Shown here piece after piece: positions 1 through 9,858 of a stretch of DNA of 64,000 nucleotides (positions are counted from its first letter, which is position 1; every line of letters starts with the position of its first letter). Both the position numbers and the translations under genes were made by a program. The notes beneath the pieces were generated by a model. The model was not told the DNA's origin. It was given only the letters and a program-made list of their open reading frames with translations, and made no database searches. The stretch comes from Paludisphaera mucosa (GTDB taxonomy: Bacteria; Planctomycetota; Planctomycetia; Isosphaerales; Isosphaeraceae), in contig NZ_JARRAG010000003.1 of the NCBI RefSeq assembly GCF_029589435.1, forward strand, positions 116,583 through 180,582. The letters run 5' to 3'.

Positions 1-2391
1 TTCCGCGTCCCCGCGACGGCCGCGGCCACCACGCCAGCCGAGCCGTCGGCGCCCCCGAAGGCGGCGCGTCCCCCGCAGCCGAAGCCGCCGGCGGCGCCCC
101 GCGAGGAGCCCGTCGCGCCACGGCCGAAGCCGGATTCGGAGTTCGAGCTGGCGGCGGTCCCCGAGGAGGTCTTGCCGCCGCGTCCGAGGCCGACCCCCAG
201 GCCGAAGGTGGAGCCGACGCCCGAGCCGGAGAGCGAGGGGCCGAACTGGAAGAAGATCGCCGGCTCGTCCCTCGCGGGGCTGCTCGCCGTCTACATGATC
301 TACGTGGGCGTGGCTTCGACCTACAAGATTTATAAGAGGTCGAACCGGGATGGGGACTCCGCGACCAACCTCGCGCCGGAATACGGGTCCAGGAGCGACC
401 AGTCGCCGGAACTCCCCTACACCTCGCCCGACGGGGCCTATCGGGTCGGCTTCCCGGAGACGCCGAATACGACCGAGACCACGCAGGAGACGCCCGTTGG
501 GCCCCAGAAGCTCAGTACGGCGATGCTCGCCAAGGGTCGCATCACCCGGGCCGTCTCCTGGTCGCAGTTCCCCCCTCAGCTGCTGGAACAGCATGGGCGG
601 AATCCTCATGCCGCCGACGCCATCCTCGATGGGGGCCTCAAGTCGGCGGCGTCGATGGGTTGGACGGTGCTCAAGCAAGAGCCGATCGCACTGGGGCCGC
701 ACACCGGCCGGGAGGTCCAGATCCGCGTCGACGCGACGGACGGCGGCGGGCCGGGGCTGGGCCTGATCCGATTCTTCCTGATCGGCGACCGCCTGTACCA
801 GGTATTGATGATCGGGCCCGAAGGGACGGTCAAGCCCGAAGAACAGCGGGCGTTCGTGGGATCTTTCCAGCTTATCAGCCCGGTACCCGTGCTGGTCTCC
901 CGGGAATCCGCAGGCCCGGTCGGGGGGTCGGGCCCGAAAGGTCCTGGCGCGGCTTACGAATCGCCCGACGGGGCCTACAAGGTCGCCTTCCCGGAGCCTC
1001 CGAAGACGAACGAGTGGCCGCAGAAGTCGATCGTGGGCGACGTGACCCTGCACACGGCGACGTTCGACAAGGGTGGAATCGCTCGGATGGTCGCCTGGGC
1101 GCAGTTCCCCGAGCAGGCCCTGCGCGAGAAGCGGCTCTCGGAGCTCCTCGATCAGGCCGTCCAATTCGGGGGGCCGGTCTCAAGGCGCCAGGAGAACGTG
1201 AATGCGATCGAGATGGGGCGGCATCCCGGCCGAGAGATCGAATTCCAGGACCTGCCTTACGCGGGGGCCATCCGCGTCCTCATCGCCGGCGATCGGCTCT
1301 ACCACATTCGGATGACGGGCCGGGCGTCGGACATGGGCCCCGACGACGCGAAGGCCTTCGTGCGGTCGTTCGAGCTGGTCAAGGACTTCCCCGCGATCGT
1401 CTCCCATGACCCGGGCCGGTCTGCGGCCGAGATCGTGGCGGCCGCTCCGCCGACGTCTCCCGCCGCGCGGCCCGCTCGAATCCCGCCGAGGCCCCGGGAC
1501 GACTCGGCGCCGCCGGCCCGATCGGCGGGCGGCGCGAGCGTCGCGGAGTTCGTCTTCGTGGACGACGACAAGGATAAGGTCGGCGAAAATGGAGGCGAGG
1601 CCGGCCGGCCCAACGGCCGGAACGACCTGCAATTCCGGGTCGCGCTCGAACTGCCGCCCGACGCGACGGTCGACGAGCTGAGCGTGTCCAGCAGCGACGG
1701 GAACCATCGCTGGGTCACGCAGCCCAACGACCGATTCTGGTTCCTGGGCGTCGAGCGGGCCGGCACGCCGGCGATCTCCGGCTACGTCGACAAGGTCGGG
1801 ACGTTCTCGGGCTCGCAGGCGTTCGACCTGTTCGCCCAGGGCGACCTCGGGCCGGGCGCGGTCTTCGTCTTCCAGGCGGCGCTGACGATCGGCGGGCAGC
1901 CGGTCGAGATCGGCGCGGAGTGCACGCGGCCCAGGCCCGAGTCGAAGTCCGGCGCGGTTGCGGCGGGGACGTCCAGCGGCGGGGCCTCGCTCGTTTCCGT
2001 GCGGTGGCTGAGCGACGTCGAGGACCGGGTCGGCGCGAACGGCCAGGACGCCGGCAAGTCCAACGGCGAGACCGACCAGCGCCTGAAGATCGAGGCCGAG
2101 CTTCCCGACCAGACCACGATCGACAACGTGGTCGTCTCGGTTCGGGATTCGATCAACCACTGGGAGTCTCGGCCCAGCGACCGCTTCTGGACCGTGGCCG
2201 TCTACCGCGGCGACGACGCGGTCTCGACGGCCCACGTCGAGCCGGTCGGGACGTTCTCGGGCAGGCAGGCGTTCGACCTCTACGTGAACGGCGGCTTCGG
2301 GGTGCGGTCGGGCTCGCTATTCGACGTCGAGCTGGAGCTGTCGATCGCCGGCGCGAAGCACGCGGTCAAGGGGACGTGCGAGCGGCCCTGA
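1..2391 (+). CDS. Duplicated-domain membrane-anchored protein (5' partial)
   Basis: The frame is open from base 1 to a TGA at 2389-2391, so the N-terminus lies outside the window. The first residues seen, FRVPA, resemble the end of a small zinc ribbon common at the start of planctomycete proteins (inference). A Pro/Ala/Glu-rich linker follows, then one membrane helix near bases 268-310 (LAGLLAVYMIYVG). The distal part has two tandem duplications: a module opening SPDGAYRVGFPE (near base 424) and SPDGAYKVAFPE (near base 961), and a beta-rich module with the acidic pattern D-KVG-NG-AG-NG and an FSG-QAFDL end (near bases 1555 and 2011). The acidic Asn/Asp motif could bind a metal, but this is a guess. 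The function is not recognised. A TTG at 172 could be called as a start, but coding character continues upstream of it. Confidence 0.75.
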   Translation, partial: FRVPATAAATTPAEPSAPPKAARPPQPKPPAAPREEPVAPRPKPDSEFELAAVPEEVLPPRPRPTPRPKVEPTPEPESEGPNWKKIAGSSLAGLLAVYMIYVGVASTYKIYKRSNRDGDSATNLAPEYGSRSDQSPELPYTSPDGAYRVGFPETPNTTETTQETPVGPQKLSTAMLAKGRITRAVSWSQFPPQLLEQHGRNPHAADAILDGGLKSAASMGWTVLKQEPIALGPHTGREVQIRVDATDGGGPGLGLIRFFLIGDRLYQVLMIGPEGTVKPEEQRAFVGSFQLISPVPVLVSRESAGPVGGSGPKGPGAAYESPDGAYKVAFPEPPKTNEWPQKSIVGDVTLHTATFDKGGIARMVAWAQFPEQALREKRLSELLDQAVQFGGPVSRRQENVNAIEMGRHPGREIEFQDLPYAGAIRVLIAGDRLYHIRMTGRASDMGPDDAKAFVRSFELVKDFPAIVSHDPGRSAAEIVAAAPPTSPAARPARIPPRPRDDSAPPARSAGGASVAEFVFVDDDKDKVGENGGEAGRPNGRNDLQFRVALELPPDATVDELSVSSSDGNHRWVTQPNDRFWFLGVERAGTPAISGYVDKVGTFSGSQAFDLFAQGDLGPGAVFVFQAALTIGGQPVEIGAECTRPRPESKSGAVAAGTSSGGASLVSVRWLSDVEDRVGANGQDAGKSNGETDQRLKIEAELPDQTTIDNVVVSVRDSINHWESRPSDRFWTVAVYRGDDAVSTAHVEPVGTFSGRQAFDLYVNGGFGVRSGSLFDVELELSIAGAKHAVKGTCERP

Positions 2392-2406
2392 TCGGGTGGC
2401 GTCGCG

Positions 2407-3063
2407 TCACGACCGCAGGACGTCGGTCACGCCGTTGGTCTCGATCCGGCCCTGGAAGCTGACGCCGGCCTGGCCGGCCCGCGCGCGGGACGACCCGCCG
2501 GGCTGGTAGCGGATGTCGACGGTCCCCTCGCCGACGGCCCCGCTGAACGTGCCGCCGCTGGAGCCGTTCACGGTCCAGGTGAAGCGCCGGGGTCGGCCGG
2601 CGGCGTCGAGCGAGGACGTGTCGCCCTGGAGGTCGAGGACGAGCAGGTTCCCCGAGTTGCCGACGTTCTTCACGATCAGGGCGGCGATCCCCGTCGTCGC
2701 GCCGGCCGGGTCGACGGGCGTGTAGAGGGCCATCTGCAGGTCGCCGTGGACGAAGGCGCTGGAGCCGCCGCCCCCCTTGAGATAGAACTGCGCCGCCTGG
2801 TCGGTGAAGCGCCCGGGTCCGGTCGTGAACGGGCCGGAGAACTTGGCGACGAACTTCTGGCGGGCCAGCTCGCGGGGCGTCGGCGTGCGGGCGTCGAGCG
2901 CCGTCGTCGGGCTCGCCGACGAGGAGAGCAGCGAGCCCAGGTCGATCGCCGCGACGGGCCCGCCGAGGAGCGACGGCGCCGTGGGCAGGTCGCGGCCCTC
3001 CAGCCGTTCGATCGCGGGGCGGGCGCGTCGGCCGCCGCCCTTCTTGCCATGTCCCATGCCCAT
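2407..3063 (-). CDS. Small LEGR-motif protein, probably surface or exported
   Basis: A 218-residue protein. ATG 3061-3063 is preceded by AAGGAG at good spacing; a second ATG lies two codons in. The N-terminus is Gly/Lys/Arg-rich and then reads IERLEGRDLPTA, the planctomycete motif found at the start of many large exported proteins. The rest is beta-rich (for example FTWTVNGSSGGTFSGAVGEGTVDIRY) with no enzyme signature. It starts 26 bp downstream of the TolC-like gene on the same strand and may be co-transcribed with the efflux operon, although a role in efflux is not evident. Function unknown. Confidence 0.7.
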   Translation of the reverse strand: MGMGHGKKGGGRRARPAIERLEGRDLPTAPSLLGGPVAAIDLGSLLSSSASPTTALDARTPTPRELARQKFVAKFSGPFTTGPGRFTDQAAQFYLKGGGGSSAFVHGDLQMALYTPVDPAGATTGIAALIVKNVGNSGNLLVLDLQGDTSSLDAAGRPRRFTWTVNGSSGGTFSGAVGEGTVDIRYQPGGSSRARAGQAGVSFQGRIETNGVTDVLRS

Positions 3064-3089
3064 CCGCGTGCGGCTCCTTCCTCGGTTCG

Positions 3090-4691
3090 TCACGGTAAGA
3101 TCCGGGACCCGACCGCCGTGTTCAGGTCGAGCATGGCCCGGCGGTGGCGGACCAGGCCGTCGCGGTACTGGCGGACGGCGTCGTTGTACTGGCGCTGGGC
3201 CTCGAGGTATTCGAGCGCGTCGGCCTCGCCGCCCTGGAAGCGGCGGAAGGCGGCGTCGCGGACCTTGCGCGACGCCGGCAGGACCTCGCCCTCCAGCTCC
3301 AGGACGCCGTCGCGGCTGAGCTCGAATTCCCTGACCGCCTCCTCGGCCTCGTTGGCCACCTGCCGCTCGATCTCGGCGAGCTCGATCCGCGTCTGGGAGG
3401 CGTTCGACTTCGCCCGCGCGATGTTCCCCTGGTTGCGGTTGTAGAGGGGCAGGGGGACGGTCACGCCGACTGCCCAGGACGTCGGACTCTTGAGCCCGAA
3501 GGGCCGGTTGTCCTGGTACGTGTAGGGCTGGGCGAGCACGTAGACGTCCGAGTACCGCTCGGCGTGGGCGAGCTTCACGTCGGCGTCGGCGCGGGTCACC
3601 CCCAGGCGGTAAGCGTTCAGGTCGGGCCGCGACGCGAGGGCCGTCTCGATCAGCGACTCCAGCGGCGTCGGCAGCTCGGCGACGTCGCGCAGGGTGGCCT
3701 GCACCTGGAGCGACTCCGCGCCGGCGCGGGGGATGTTCAGGACGACGGCGAGAGCCCGGGTCGTGCGGCCGAGGGCCTGGGTCGCCTCGCGGACCTGGAA
3801 CTGGGCCTGCTCGACCTGGGCGCCGAGGGCGTCGGTGGTCGACTCGGTGATTTGCCCCTTCTCCAGCAGCTCCCGGTTCAGGTTGAGGAGCTTGGTGATC
3901 CCCGCGGCGTAGGCCCGGCTGTAGCGGAGCGTCTCCTCGGCCGCGACGACGTCGACGTAGGCGGTGTAGAGGTTGTCGATCTGGAGCCGGACGGCGTCCT
4001 GGAACTGGGCCTCGGTGACGCGCTTCGCCTTCACGGCGGCCTCGGTGCGGGCGCGCCGCTTGCGGCTCACGTCGACGGGATAGGTGATGTTGAGGTCGTA
4101 CTGCGTCGGCCCGCCGGGCCGGTCGCGGCTGAACCGGCCGTAGGGGACGAACTGGGTGTCGGCGTAGAGCGCCGGGTTCGCCCGAAGGCTCGCCGTGAGC
4201 ACGTCGGCCTGGGCCTGGTCGATCTCGTGCCGGAGGGCCAGCAGGTTCAGGTTCTGCTGCACGAGCCGCTCGATCGCGCCGTCGAGGGTCAGGCCGCCGG
4301 GCCGGTCCGCGGCCTGGGGGCCGGCGGGGAGCTCGAGCTCCCCGTAGCGGGGGACGTTCGCCGGCTCGAGCGCCCGGGGCTGGAACCGGGCCGACGGCTC
4401 GCGCGACTGGATCGCCGTGGACGGGCTCAGAGCCCCGACGGGGGCGCGGCTCGCCGACGGCCCCAGGCGTCCGCCGATCGGACGATCCTGCTGCGAGCCA
4501 GGGGTCGCGTCGAACGCCGAGATCCCGGCCGAGCCGATCGGGGCCCCGAGCCGGCCGCGCGATCCGAGCATGCCCGGCGGCCCCTGGACGTCGACCGTCG
4601 GCCCCTGGGCGACGCACGGGCGGCCCGCCGCGAGGAGGGCCAGGGCCCCGGCCGCGAGCAGGGCGCGGGCGGCTCTGATGGTTGGCTTCAT
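3090..4691 (-). CDS. TolC-family outer-membrane efflux protein
   Basis: A 533-residue outer-membrane channel of a tripartite efflux pump. An N-terminal signal peptide (AARALLAAGALALLAAG) ends near residue 28. A Pro-rich segment of about 95 residues precedes the first alpha-helical barrel repeat, which begins LTLDGAIERLVQQNLNLLAL. Both TolC repeats are visible, including DLNITYPVDVSRKRRART in the first and VGVTVPLPLYNRNQGNIARA in the second, which is typical of the CusC/CzcC branch. It is the last gene of the RND trio (permease, adaptor, channel), 142 bp after the adaptor. The exported compound cannot be read from this subunit. Confidence 0.92.
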   Translation of the reverse strand: MKPTIRAARALLAAGALALLAAGRPCVAQGPTVDVQGPPGMLGSRGRLGAPIGSAGISAFDATPGSQQDRPIGGRLGPSASRAPVGALSPSTAIQSREPSARFQPRALEPANVPRYGELELPAGPQAADRPGGLTLDGAIERLVQQNLNLLALRHEIDQAQADVLTASLRANPALYADTQFVPYGRFSRDRPGGPTQYDLNITYPVDVSRKRRARTEAAVKAKRVTEAQFQDAVRLQIDNLYTAYVDVVAAEETLRYSRAYAAGITKLLNLNRELLEKGQITESTTDALGAQVEQAQFQVREATQALGRTTRALAVVLNIPRAGAESLQVQATLRDVAELPTPLESLIETALASRPDLNAYRLGVTRADADVKLAHAERYSDVYVLAQPYTYQDNRPFGLKSPTSWAVGVTVPLPLYNRNQGNIARAKSNASQTRIELAEIERQVANEAEEAVREFELSRDGVLELEGEVLPASRKVRDAAFRRFQGGEADALEYLEAQRQYNDAVRQYRDGLVRHRRAMLDLNTAVGSRILP

Positions 4692-4833
4692 GCCCCCGGT
4701 GACTCCCGAGACGTCGACGCCGATCCTGCGCCTCGCCGGACGTGCGGCGGGGATGATCCGGCCGCGCCGGTTTGTGGAAGGTATCGGCTTTTGCGGGTCG
4801 CGCGGATGAGCGGAAGGGCTCCGGTCGTCCGGA

Positions 4834-6198
4834 TCAGTTCGCCTCCGGGCTCGCGGTGGCGGCCGCTCCGGTGGCGACCGTCTGCAGGTCCTCGTACATC
4901 TGGGCCAGGATGAGCGCCCCCACGTTCGCGACCTTCTCGCCCGCCTTGAGGCCGGCGGCGATCACGGCGCGGTCGTCCGTCTCCTGCGCGACCGAGACCG
5001 ACCGACGTTCGAACCGGCCGGGGTCGTCCGGGGCCTGCACGTAGACGTGCGAGCGGCCGTCGCCGACGACCAGGGCGGTCCGGGGTGCCACCACGTAGCC
5101 GGAGACGGGGGGGATCGCCAGCATCCCCCGCACGAGCATGTCCGACTTGTACTCGCCGTCGGCGTTCGGGATCGACGTGCGGATGCGCACGGCGTGGGTC
5201 GCGGGGTCGACCCGATTCGAGATGTATTCGACCTTCCCCAGCACCTTCTGGTCGCGGAAGGGGAACTGGATCTCCCAGTCCTGCCCCAACCTCACGAGTC
5301 CGAGGTCGCTCTCGAAGACGTTCCCCCAGACCCAGAGGCGGTCCAGGGGGGCGATGACCAGCAGGGTGTCGTTCTCGTCGTAGAGGTTCCCCACCGCGAC
5401 GTCGCGGCTGATGACCAGGCCGTCTCCCGGCGAGCGCAGCGTCAGCCGGGCTTTCTGCGACCCGGACTCCTTCTCCGCCCTCTCGACGTCCTCGTCCGAC
5501 AGGCCGTACACCAGCAGCTTGTCGCGGGCGACCTCGTACTCCTGGTGGTTCTTCATCTCGTTGTTCTTGGTCTCGTCGTAGAGCTGCTGCGAGACGGTCT
5601 TCGACTGCAGGAGCGACCCGCGGATCTCGACGAGCTTCTTGTCGTAGAGCCACTGGATCCGCTCGATCTCGTAGACGCTCTTGGCCTCGGCCAGCTCGGT
5701 GCTGTAGAGGTCGATCAGCGGCTCGCCCTTCTTCACCGACTGGCCGACCGTGGCGTGCACCTTGTCGACCCGGCCCTTGAACATGGGACGGACCTTGGTG
5801 AGCGTGTCGGAGATGTACTCGGTCGTCCCCAGCAGCTCGAGCCGGATGGGCCGGACCTGCGGCTTCACCTCGACGGTCTGGACGTCGAGCGCGGCGCGGG
5901 CGGCCTCGGTGAGCCGGAGCGAGCCGTCCCAGGGCCCCGCGGGGCCGGCGGCCTCGGCGGGCGGCGCAGGGGGCGCCTTCGGGCCCGTCCCGGAGAGCGA
6001 ACGCCAGGCCTTGCCGACCTCGGCGGGATACTTCCACGCGCCGTACGCCGCCGCGCCGAGGAGGGCCAGGACGACGACGCGCCGCAGGAGGCGGGCCGGG
6101 GACCGGCGGGGCCGAGGGGCCTCGGGGGCGGGGGCCGCGGCCGCGGGAGCCGCGACCTGGCCCGGGCGATCGGCCGCCGCCGATGATGGGGTCGTCAT
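4834..6198 (-). CDS. RND efflux periplasmic adaptor (CusB/CzcB-like)
   Basis: A 454-residue membrane-fusion protein linking the RND permease to the TolC channel. An Ala/Pro-rich start is followed by one membrane helix (RRVVVLALLGAAAYGAWKY, residues about 40-58). The first lipoyl half is seen as GRVDKVHATVGQSVKKGEPLI, a coiled coil follows, and the second lipoyl half reads LRSPGDGLVISRDVAVGN. Beta-barrel and membrane-proximal domains make up the C-terminal half. The gene starts 10 bp after the permease stop. This layout is standard for heavy-metal efflux adaptors. No His/Met-rich metal-binding N-terminus is present, so the substrate stays open. Confidence 0.92.
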   Translation of the reverse strand: MTTPSSAAADRPGQVAAPAAAAPAPEAPRPRRSPARLLRRVVVLALLGAAAYGAWKYPAEVGKAWRSLSGTGPKAPPAPPAEAAGPAGPWDGSLRLTEAARAALDVQTVEVKPQVRPIRLELLGTTEYISDTLTKVRPMFKGRVDKVHATVGQSVKKGEPLIDLYSTELAEAKSVYEIERIQWLYDKKLVEIRGSLLQSKTVSQQLYDETKNNEMKNHQEYEVARDKLLVYGLSDEDVERAEKESGSQKARLTLRSPGDGLVISRDVAVGNLYDENDTLLVIAPLDRLWVWGNVFESDLGLVRLGQDWEIQFPFRDQKVLGKVEYISNRVDPATHAVRIRTSIPNADGEYKSDMLVRGMLAIPPVSGYVVAPRTALVVGDGRSHVYVQAPDDPGRFERRSVSVAQETDDRAVIAAGLKAGEKVANVGALILAQMYEDLQTVATGAAATASPEAN

Positions 6199-6207
6199 GC
6201 GCGGGCC

Positions 6208-9200
6208 TCAGAGATCCTCGGCCGGGCTCGGGCCGCGGGCCGGGAAGTAGGTGTAGAGGACGGGGATGAGGAACTGCGGGAGGAACATCGCGACGAACAT
6301 CCCCCCCACCACGACGATCGCCAGCGGCTTCTGGGCCTGCGAGCCCACCGAGTCGGCGAGCGCGGCGGGGAGGAGCCCCAGGATGGCCGTGAGCGAGATC
6401 ATGACGACGGGCCGCAGGAGGGCCGTCGAGCCCCGCTCGACGGTCTCACGCACCGGCACGCCCGCGGCGCGCATGCGGTTGTAGTCGTTGACGAGCAGCA
6501 CGCCGTTCTGGACCACGACGCCGAAGATCGAGATGAAGCCCACGGCGGCCGAGATGCTGAAGGCCGTGCCGGTCAGCCGCAGGGCCCAGATCCCGCCCAT
6601 CATCGCCGTCACGACCCCGGCCATCACGAGCAGGGCGTCCTTCATCGAGCTGAACATCGTGTAGAGGAGCACCAGGATCAGCACGATCGAGAGCGGGACC
6701 GTCACCATCAGCCGCCGGTTCGCCTCCTGCATCTGGGCGAACTCGCCCGACCACTCGACGCGATAGCCCGGCGGCAGCTTCGCCCCGGAGGCCGGGTCGT
6801 CGACCTTGCGTCGCGCCTCCTCGATGGCCGAGGCCAGGTCCCGGCCGTGGACGCTGAACTTGATGGGGATGTAGCGGCGGTTGTTCTCGCGGTAGATGTA
6901 CGCCGCCCCCGACTTGTGGGGCTCGATCGCGGCCAGGTGCGAGAGCGGGATCCGCGCCCCGGGCTTGCCGTCGCGGCCCGGCAGGTCCACCGGGATGCGG
7001 CCGATGTCGTCGGGGTCGTCGCGGAGGTCCTGGGGGAACCGCAGGACGATCTCGTAGCGCTTCTCGCCCTCCACCATCTCGGAGAAGGCCCGGCCGCCGA
7101 TGGCGACCTGGACGACGTCCTCGACGTCCTCGACGTTCACCCCGTAGCGGGCGCACGCCCGGCGGTCGATGCGGACCTCCAGGTTGGGCTGGCCGACGAT
7201 GTGGAAGAGGCCCACGTTCTCGATCCCCGGGATCGCCCGCAGCGCGTTCACGACCCGCTGGCCGACCTCCTCGAGCTTCTCCAGCTCGCCGCCGAAGAGC
7301 TTGACCGAGTTGGCCCCCTTGATGCCCGAGAGGGCCTCGTCGATGTTGTCGCGGATGAGCTGCGAGAAGCTGAAGCTCAGGCCCGGGAAGTCGGCGAACT
7401 TCGCGGTCAGCTCGGCCTCGAGCTTCTTCCGCGTCATCCCCGGCCGCCACTCCTCCATGGGCCGCAGCGGCACGTTGAACTCGACGTTGAAGAAGCTGGT
7501 GACGTCGGTGCCGTCGTCGGGCCGGCCGACCTGCGACATCACCCCCCGGACCTCGGGGACCGACGCGATGACCCGGCGGAGCCGGGGCGCCATCCGGGCC
7601 GCCTCCTCGCGCGAGACGGTCCGCGGCATCAAAGCCCGGATCCAGAGGTTCCCCTCCTCCAGCTCGGGCATGAACTCTGCCCCCAGGCCCGGCAGCAGCG
7701 AGATCGTGTACGCCAGCAGCCCGGCCGAGGCGAGCAGCACGATCGGCCGGCGGCCCAGCGCCCCGCGGAGCGCGGCGGAGTACACCGACTTCAGCGCGCG
7801 GTCGACGAGGGTGTCCTTCTCCTCGGTCTTGTTGCGGAAGAAGATCGAGCAGAGGACCGGGGCCAGCGTCAGGGAGACGAGCAGCGCCCCCAGGATCGAG
7901 AACGCGTAGGTCGCGGCCATCGGCCCGAAGAGCGCCCCGGCCGGGCCGCTCATCGCGAAGAGCGGCACGAAGGCGCAGATGATGATCATCGTCGAGAAGA
8001 AGATCGGCCGCTCGACCCCGTGCGAGGCCTCGGCGATCCGGTCGATCAGCGGCCGGGAACGGTCGGCCCCCGGCTCGGTGATGTGCCGGTAGATCGTCTC
8101 GACGATGATGACCGAGCTGTCGACGATGATCCCGAAGTCGACCGCCCCGATCGAAAGCAGGTTGGCCGACCTCCCCTGCGCGAAGAGGACCGAGATCGCG
8201 AACAGCAGCGCCAGGGGGATGACCAGGGCGACGATCGCCGCGCTCGCCAGGTCGCCCAGGAAGACGAAGAGGACCGCGACGACCAGGCCGACGCCGATCA
8301 GCAGGTTGTGCAGCACGTTGTGGGTCGTGACGTGCACCAGGTCGGTCCGCTGGTTGAACGCCCGGATCCGCATGCCTTCGGGCAGCAGCTTCTCGCGCTC
8401 CATCTCCTCGATCTTGGCGACGACCGCCTCGGCGGTGGGGAGCGACTTCTCCCCCTTCCGCATCATGACGATCCCCTCGACGACGTCGTCCTCGCCGCCG
8501 CGGCCCACGATCCCCAGCCGAGGCCGGTTGCCGACGATCACCTTGGCGACCTGGCGGACGAAGATCGGCGTGCCGTCCTGGGCCGACGTGATGATCACGT
8601 CCCGGATGTCGTCGAGCTTCTCGGCCTCGATCGCCGGGGCCTGCGCGAGGTTGGCCGGGTCGAGCGGGTCCCGGCCGCCGCCGAGCAGGCCGACGGCCCG
8701 CACGTTGTGGGCCTGGGTGCCGAGGGTCAGCAGGTCGCCGCCGACGTTGGCGTTCGAACGCGCGATGGCGTCCTCCACCTGCTGCATCGTCACGCCGTAC
8801 TGCTTGAGCAGCCGGGTGTCCAGCAGGACCTGATACTGCTTGACCGTCCCGCCGAAGCCGACCACGTCGATGACGCCGGGCACCTGCTTCAGGGTGCGGT
8901 TGACCACCCAGTCCTGGACGGCCTTGAGCTGGTTCGTCGTGTAGGCGGGCCCTTCGAGGACGTAGCGGATGATCTCGCCGGTGGGGCTCCACGGCGAGAG
9001 GCCGGGCTTGACCCCCGCCGGCAGGTCCACCGCGGCCAGCCGGTTCAGGACCTCCTGGCGGGCGGCCCCGTAATCGGTCCCGTAGGCGAACTGGCACTTC
9101 ACGTCGTTCAGGCCCGCGATCGACGTGCTGCGAAGGTACTCCAGCCCGGGCATGCCGTTGAGCGCCGTCTCGACGGGGATGCCGACGAGCCGCTCCATCT

Positions 9201-9378
9201 CCTCGGGGCTCGCGCCGGGGTTCTGGCTGATGACCTCGACGAGCGGCGGCGTCGGGTCGGGGTACGCCTCGACGTTGAGATTGGCCGCGGAATAGGCCCC
9301 GACGCCGATCAGGGCGAACGCCCCGAGGATCACGATGAGGCGATTGTGGAGGCTCCAGAAGATGATCGCACGAACCAC
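6208..9378 (-). CDS. Heavy-metal-efflux-type RND permease (CusA/CzcA family)
   Basis: An inner-membrane proton-driven pump of about 1056 residues. The GTG at 9376-9378 gives VVRAIIFWSLHNRLIVILGA, which aligns with the usual start of CusA/CzcA. An ATG at 9430-9432 would add 18 atypical residues and is the alternative. The first helix, the large periplasmic loop (NPGASPEEMERLVGIPVE), helix 4 with the proton-relay aspartates (GAVDFGIIVDSSVIIVE) and a second matching half are all present, and length is normal. The gene is first in an operon with the adaptor and channel. Divalent metal or copper/silver efflux is the family role; the exact ion is inference. Confidence 0.93.
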   Translation of the reverse strand: MVRAIIFWSLHNRLIVILGAFALIGVGAYSAANLNVEAYPDPTPPLVEVISQNPGASPEEMERLVGIPVETALNGMPGLEYLRSTSIAGLNDVKCQFAYGTDYGAARQEVLNRLAAVDLPAGVKPGLSPWSPTGEIIRYVLEGPAYTTNQLKAVQDWVVNRTLKQVPGVIDVVGFGGTVKQYQVLLDTRLLKQYGVTMQQVEDAIARSNANVGGDLLTLGTQAHNVRAVGLLGGGRDPLDPANLAQAPAIEAEKLDDIRDVIITSAQDGTPIFVRQVAKVIVGNRPRLGIVGRGGEDDVVEGIVMMRKGEKSLPTAEAVVAKIEEMEREKLLPEGMRIRAFNQRTDLVHVTTHNVLHNLLIGVGLVVAVLFVFLGDLASAAIVALVIPLALLFAISVLFAQGRSANLLSIGAVDFGIIVDSSVIIVETIYRHITEPGADRSRPLIDRIAEASHGVERPIFFSTMIIICAFVPLFAMSGPAGALFGPMAATYAFSILGALLVSLTLAPVLCSIFFRNKTEEKDTLVDRALKSVYSAALRGALGRRPIVLLASAGLLAYTISLLPGLGAEFMPELEEGNLWIRALMPRTVSREEAARMAPRLRRVIASVPEVRGVMSQVGRPDDGTDVTSFFNVEFNVPLRPMEEWRPGMTRKKLEAELTAKFADFPGLSFSFSQLIRDNIDEALSGIKGANSVKLFGGELEKLEEVGQRVVNALRAIPGIENVGLFHIVGQPNLEVRIDRRACARYGVNVEDVEDVVQVAIGGRAFSEMVEGEKRYEIVLRFPQDLRDDPDDIGRIPVDLPGRDGKPGARIPLSHLAAIEPHKSGAAYIYRENNRRYIPIKFSVHGRDLASAIEEARRKVDDPASGAKLPPGYRVEWSGEFAQMQEANRRLMVTVPLSIVLILVLLYTMFSSMKDALLVMAGVVTAMMGGIWALRLTGTAFSISAAVGFISIFGVVVQNGVLLVNDYNRMRAAGVPVRETVERGSTALLRPVVMISLTAILGLLPAALADSVGSQAQKPLAIVVVGGMFVAMFLPQFLIPVLYTYFPARGPSPAEDL

Positions 9379-9858
9379 CGGGCCGCCCCCAATCCCCGGG
9401 CCGAGGGGCGCACGCACCTCCCCCAACCCCAAATCCGCCGGGCCTTAGCCCCTCCTACGTCCTCGGACCCGGATCGGTTCGCCGACCCGCCGGGGCGCAT
9501 CGCGTCGCCGACCTTCGCGGCCGCTCGGGAAGGCTGCGTCGTCGTCCGGGGCCGCCTCGCACGAAGAGTCCAGGACGCAGGGTATCATCCCCGGCCCGGG
9601 CATCAAGATGAATCTCCTTTCATGATCGACCGGGGGGTCGGGAATTGCAATCCAGGGCCGAAACGGATGGGAACGGGACGTCAGGTCCGCGCAGTCGACC
9701 TTCCCGTAGCAACGGGACAAAAGACAACGTTCAGGCCTTCCATCCCGAAAAGGTTCGTATCCGGGATCCCCCTCTCAAACGGCCTGAATCCCCATGAAAA
9801 GCCGCCATCACCCTTCCGCGACCCGTTCCGAAGTCAAGGTCTCGAAACCTGGCAGCGG
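9379..9858. other. Gene-poor region upstream of the RND operon
   Basis: No convincing gene is seen in these 480 bp; frames that are open have shadow-like composition. The region holds a 39-bp element (9541-9579, minus sense) that recurs near 60966-61003, the left arm of a long inverted repeat (9697-9728) and a two-step hairpin (9730-9788). The promoter of the RND operon should lie in the lower-numbered part, but no clear -35/-10 pair was identified. Confidence 0.5.
9730..9788. terminator. Two-step hairpin, possible terminator of the 74-residue ORF
   Basis: The outer stem pairs TTCAGGCC (9730-9737) with GGCCTGAA (9781-9788), and an inner stem pairs ATCCCG (9742-9747) with CGGGAT (9762-9767). 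It lies 70 bp beyond the stop of the minus-strand ORF at 9859. No T-run follows, so Rho-independent termination is uncertain. It could equally be part of the repeat unit. Confidence 0.4.
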
